From contig JAKMEU010000266.1 of NCBI GenBank assembly GCA_022425845.1, positions 1 through 9,300 on the forward strand: DNA of 9,300 bases, written 5' to 3'. Position numbers and translations under genes: made by a program. Below the pieces are notes generated by a model, which saw only the letters and a program-made list of their open reading frames with translations, was not told the DNA's origin and did no database searches. This document shows positions 6,510-9,300 of the stretch, one piece after another (within the stretch, counting starts at the first letter, position 1; each line of letters starts with the position of its first letter). The stretch is from Luminiphilus sp. GTDB lineage: Bacteria; Pseudomonadota; Gammaproteobacteria; Pseudomonadales; Halieaceae.

Positions 6510-6567
6510 CGTTTGGTCAGGTATCTACACGGCAAGCACGCCCTCGGATCGCTTTGAATGAAACCGT

Positions 6568-6969
6568 CTATTCATGAGCAGTCAGTACAAGGTAGCTTCC
6601 CACCAGAATATCAACCACTGCGCAAAAGGACGGGTACCAGCCGAACACACCCGGATTGATAAAAAAGTCATGGTGGAAGTAGTCATACAGGCCATGGGTC
6701 AACCACGCCACACCCAGCAGGTAGCGCACAAAACGAAACTTGAACTTCCAGGCCAGAATCCCTATTACGATATAAGGCAACCCGACAAGGATCTCCAGGG
6801 CCATGACGCCAACATCCATGGCCAGCAGCCCAAAGGCCGCATACCAGACCGGGAGGGAGACCAGAAGCAATGGCCAGGCCCACGACTCCAGGCGCGTTCG
6901 GCGTAGGGCATAAAGGGTCGGCAGGGTAAAAACCACCCCGACGACGACTCCGATCCCTTCAGGTGACAC
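6568..6969 (-). CDS. Small four-helix membrane protein of unknown function
   Basis: This 133-residue inner-membrane protein has about four hydrophobic segments, near residues 4-22, 31-50, 55-76 and 112-131. A conserved-looking polar motif precedes the last helix: H92-G-L-Y-D96-Y-F-H99-H100-D101, then N105-P-G and D120. The clustered His and Asp residues near a membrane face suggest a metal or substrate site, but this is speculation. The pattern recalls small uncharacterised DUF6010-like families, and I cannot confirm that without a profile search. GTG 6969 is chosen because the minus strand carries GGGAGG (plus 6979-6984) 9 bases upstream. It lies 133 bases downstream of the M16 peptidase gene and 153 bases upstream of nei on the same strand, which does not by itself show an operon. 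Confidence 0.8.
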   Translation of the reverse strand: MSPEGIGVVVGVVFTLPTLYALRRTRLESWAWPLLLVSLPVWYAAFGLLAMDVGVMALEILVGLPYIVIGILAWKFKFRFVRYLLGVAWLTHGLYDYFHHDFFINPGVFGWYPSFCAVVDILVGSYLVLTAHE

Positions 6970-7004
6970 GGCGTGACGCCTCCCGCTTCATACCTGAGCC
7001 CAAC

Positions 7005-7039
7005 ATCCTGTGGGCATGACGCTCACGGGGTCGCAGGAT
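7005..7039 (-). terminator. Imperfect inverted repeat after the M16 peptidase gene
   Basis: 7005-7013 pairs with 7031-7039 (core ATCCTG/CAGGAT, three further pairs of which two are wobbles) around a 17-base loop, about 65 bases past the M16 stop codon. CCTGTG at 7007-7012 can alternatively pair with CACAGG at 7047-7052. No T-tract follows on the minus strand. It may be a weak or factor-dependent stop between the peptidase and the small membrane protein gene. Confidence 0.25.
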
Positions 7040-7102
7040 TCCCTGACACAGGCTGCCAGAAATGCCCGCGCCCCATCTGCGGCAGGCCTCGCTACCCGCG
7101 CG

Positions 7103-9300
7103 TCAGTTCAGCTCAACCTTTCCGGGCACTTCGAAACCCTCTTCGTCCAAGACGGTGATTGGCATGCCAAGGGCTTCCAATTCCGGACGAATAGTAGCCT
7201 CGTCACCCACCACCACGATGGCCATGTTGTCAGGCTGGATCAGCCGACTGGCAAGGGCATTAAGGGTTTCACGGTCCGTTTCCTGCAACACGTTTTTTTG
7301 CTGTGTGCGGTAGTCCAGCGGTAGGTCGTAGCGCAGTATGTTGGCCAGCAGGCCCAGTTTGCTGCCCGGTGTTTCGTAGCGGCGGGCATCTCGTTGACCA
7401 ATGGCGCTGCGCATGAAGTCGTATTCCTCAGCCGTCATACCGTCGGCAACATAGGCCTCAAGCTCGTTGATAACCTCTGTAATAGAGGCTGCGGTGGCGT
7501 CCTTATTGACCTCGGCCGAAAAGCGGTAGCTACCGGTTTCATGGTCGCCCATAAAAGAGGCTCGCGCGCCGTAGGTATAGCCCTTGTCCTCACGCAGATT
7601 GAGGTTGATACGGCTGTTAAAGGTACCCGCGAGGTTAAAGTTCATCAGGCCCGCTTTATAGAAATCACCGGTGGCATCGTAGGTGATGGCGTGCTGTCCG
7701 GTCCGCAAACTCGACTGTGCCGCGCCCTCTTTATTGACCAGATAAATCTGTCGCTCGGTAATTTCCGGAAAGTCCTCAAGCGCCTCCCGCTCGACCCCAC
7801 TCGTGTCGACAGTGGCGAGGCCTTTTAAAGCAGCCAGCGTCTTGTCTTCGGGCAGGCTCGTACTGACAAGAACGCCACTCAGATGCTGGGGAATATGCGC
7901 AGCATAAAAGCCTCGAACGTCTTCAAGGCTCAAGTCCTTGACCGTGTTGGGCAAGCCCGCTGCCGGATAGGACAAAGGATGGGTGGGTCCGTACATGACT
8001 GCTGATATGGCACGACCCGCCAGTCCCGCCGGGGTTTTGGCCTGCTGTATCAGGCCCTCAATGGTCTGAGCCTTCAGGCGATTAAAATCTTCTGCGCTTA
8101 ACGCGGGCTTCTGGATGCGCTCCAACATCAGTTGCATGCCTTTATCAACATGCTTTGCAAGCACGTTCAGCGTGACCGACGTCTGGTAGGTCCCGGCGGC
8201 AACGCGAAGGCTGGCACCGATGCGCTTTAATTCTTCAGCAAATTCCGCTGCACTGTGCTCCGTCGTGGCCTCTTCCATAAGCGCCATGGTCAACGATGCC
8301 AGACCGGCTTTGCCCGCGGGCTCGTCGCGCTTCCCGGCGTCAAAGATGGCACGCACCGTGACAGTGGGGGTTTCCTCATTCTGGACCGCCAGTACCCGCA
8401 CCCCATTGCTCAGGGCTGTATCCCAGATAGCCGGAAGTTCGACCACCGGGTTGACGCCACCAACGGGCTGCAGGCTCCGATCGAAACTGTCCACCACGGG
8501 CCGCAAGGGCAGCGCGTTGTCCTCATCACCAAAGCTCTCGGGAATATCCCGCTCCGGTGCCTCGAAGTTGGATTCGGCGGCGGCGAGTTGTATCGCTCCG
8601 TTTGGAACGACACTGAGAATAACGGCCGGTTGGCCGTCAATGTAGTCATTGAAGACCCGCTTTACATCTTGGGTCGAAACACCGAGATACCGCTCTATGT
8701 CTGCGCCAATGCCCGCCGGGCTGCCCTGATAGGTTTGGAAAGCCGCCAATGTAGATACTTTGCCGGACACGCTCTCCAGGCCAAACACGCGCGAAGACTC
8801 ATACTGAGCCTTGAATTTCTGCAGATCATCCTCACTGACCTCGCGGTCAGCAAACGCTGCGATGGTCTCGCGAACCGCCGCTTCCATCTCGGCCAGCGTC
8901 TCTCCCGAAGAAGGGTTCTGAATGACGATGAAGAACATTTCACAAGCGAGTTCACGACAGGAATGCTGCACGCTTGCCTGCACAGCTCGCCCTGTCTGCA
9001 CCAAACGCTGATACAACATGGAGTCCTGACCGCCACCCAGTATCTCAGCCGCTGCGTCCAATGCTGCCTCGTCTTCATGCGCCATGTAGGTGGTAGGAAT
9101 GAGCATGGCAATTGCAGGCAGATGAATATTGTCTTCGAGTGTGACGTATCGATCAGCATCCAGTTGTGCCGGCATCTTGGGCAGATTTTCGACCTCGGGG
9201 CCGGCTGGAATGGGACCAAAGTACTTCGCTACCAGCTGCAGGGTTGCCATCGGCTCGATATCGCCACCGATGGTGAGCGCCGCATTATTGGGGCCATACC
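7103..9300 (-). CDS. M16 (insulinase/pitrilysin) family peptidase, 5' end beyond the window
   Basis: This is the C-terminal 731 residues of a large, probably periplasmic, two-domain zinc metallopeptidase. The frame is open to the right edge. Its first visible residues, YGPNNAALTIGGDIEP, are a classic M16 strand within the first domain, so the Met codon at 9250 is internal and not the start. The visible order is: the rest of the first M16 core with the LGGGQDSMLYQRL motif, a linker, then a second M16 unit starting near WDTALSNGVRVLAVQNEETP. In that unit the place of the HxxEH metal site is GLASLTMALMEEA (about 8269-8305), which has no His, so this half is non-catalytic, as usual in the family. 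Its late R/Y segment (NLREDKGYTYGA) is kept. The active HxxEH of the first half must lie outside the window and is unseen. The two-domain layout resembles E. coli PqqL (931 residues). Confidence 0.93.
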   Translation of the reverse strand, partial: YGPNNAALTIGGDIEPMATLQLVAKYFGPIPAGPEVENLPKMPAQLDADRYVTLEDNIHLPAIAMLIPTTYMAHEDEAALDAAAEILGGGQDSMLYQRLVQTGRAVQASVQHSCRELACEMFFIVIQNPSSGETLAEMEAAVRETIAAFADREVSEDDLQKFKAQYESSRVFGLESVSGKVSTLAAFQTYQGSPAGIGADIERYLGVSTQDVKRVFNDYIDGQPAVILSVVPNGAIQLAAAESNFEAPERDIPESFGDEDNALPLRPVVDSFDRSLQPVGGVNPVVELPAIWDTALSNGVRVLAVQNEETPTVTVRAIFDAGKRDEPAGKAGLASLTMALMEEATTEHSAAEFAEELKRIGASLRVAAGTYQTSVTLNVLAKHVDKGMQLMLERIQKPALSAEDFNRLKAQTIEGLIQQAKTPAGLAGRAISAVMYGPTHPLSYPAAGLPNTVKDLSLEDVRGFYAAHIPQHLSGVLVSTSLPEDKTLAALKGLATVDTSGVEREALEDFPEITERQIYLVNKEGAAQSSLRTGQHAITYDATGDFYKAGLMNFNLAGTFNSRINLNLREDKGYTYGARASFMGDHETGSYRFSAEVNKDATAASITEVINELEAYVADGMTAEEYDFMRSAIGQRDARRYETPGSKLGLLANILRYDLPLDYRTQQKNVLQETDRETLNALASRLIQPDNMAIVVVGDEATIRPELEALGMPITVLDEEGFEVPGKVELN

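Noticed and set aside
7394..7828. 144-codon plus-strand open frame
   Set aside because: It is antisense to the second M16 domain, which is well supported by family motifs.
9248..9250. Met codon at 9250 as the start of the M16 peptidase
   Set aside because: The same frame continues to the window edge and encodes YGPNNAALTIGGDIEP, a typical internal M16 strand, so the Met is internal.
1..9300. CRISPR array, tRNA or rRNA genes, insertion sequences, phage or toxin-antitoxin genes
   Set aside because: I looked for regularly spaced repeats, cloverleaf-like sequence, terminal inverted repeats and transposase or integrase motifs, and found none.

Overview
The window looks like chromosomal DNA of a free-living, probably marine, Gram-negative proteobacterium. 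The reasoning is protein-based: a laminarin-type GH17 lipoprotein, a solitary Rieske oxygenase of the kind common in heterotrophic marine Gammaproteobacteria, an E. coli-like Nei glycosylase and a long two-domain M16 peptidase. A member of the OM60/NOR5 (Halieaceae)-like group would fit, but this is an inference and no taxonomic marker gene is present. GC content looks moderately high and even, and I see no transposase, integrase, tRNA, rRNA, CRISPR array or prophage gene.

Layout, left to right. Positions 1-398 hold no convincing gene but are rich in possible control sequence: two ACATGT-containing palindromes and a run of G-tracts. They precede a plus-strand Rieske non-heme iron oxygenase alpha subunit (399-1652). 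A 317-base gap with one long, nearly perfect stem-loop and two smaller alternative hairpins follows. Then comes a ten-helix EamA/DMT-type exporter on the plus strand (1970-2830), convergent with a small SRPBCC (Bet v1-like) protein on the minus strand (2857-3240). A divergent gap leads to a plus-strand GH17 glucanase-type lipoprotein with an extra C-terminal beta-sandwich-like module (3523-5391). The rest is minus strand, read right to left: the 3' part of a large M16 zinc-peptidase gene that runs off the right edge (7103-9300), a four-helix His-rich membrane protein (6568-6969), and endonuclease VIII, nei (5593-6414).

The genes do not form one clear pathway. The oxygenase stands alone, with no beta subunit, ferredoxin or reductase beside it. 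The GH17 is not inside a visible polysaccharide-utilisation cluster, as there is no TonB receptor, GH16 or GH3 nearby. The three minus-strand genes at the right are co-directional, but the gaps of 133 and 153 bases suggest separate or only loosely coupled transcription. I do not see a clearly new multi-gene system. The points most worth a second look are the palindrome array before the oxygenase, the Glu at the oxygenase's inter-subunit bridging position, the structured 1653-1963 gap, the domain layout and sorting signal of the GH17 lipoprotein, and the small uncharacterised membrane protein.
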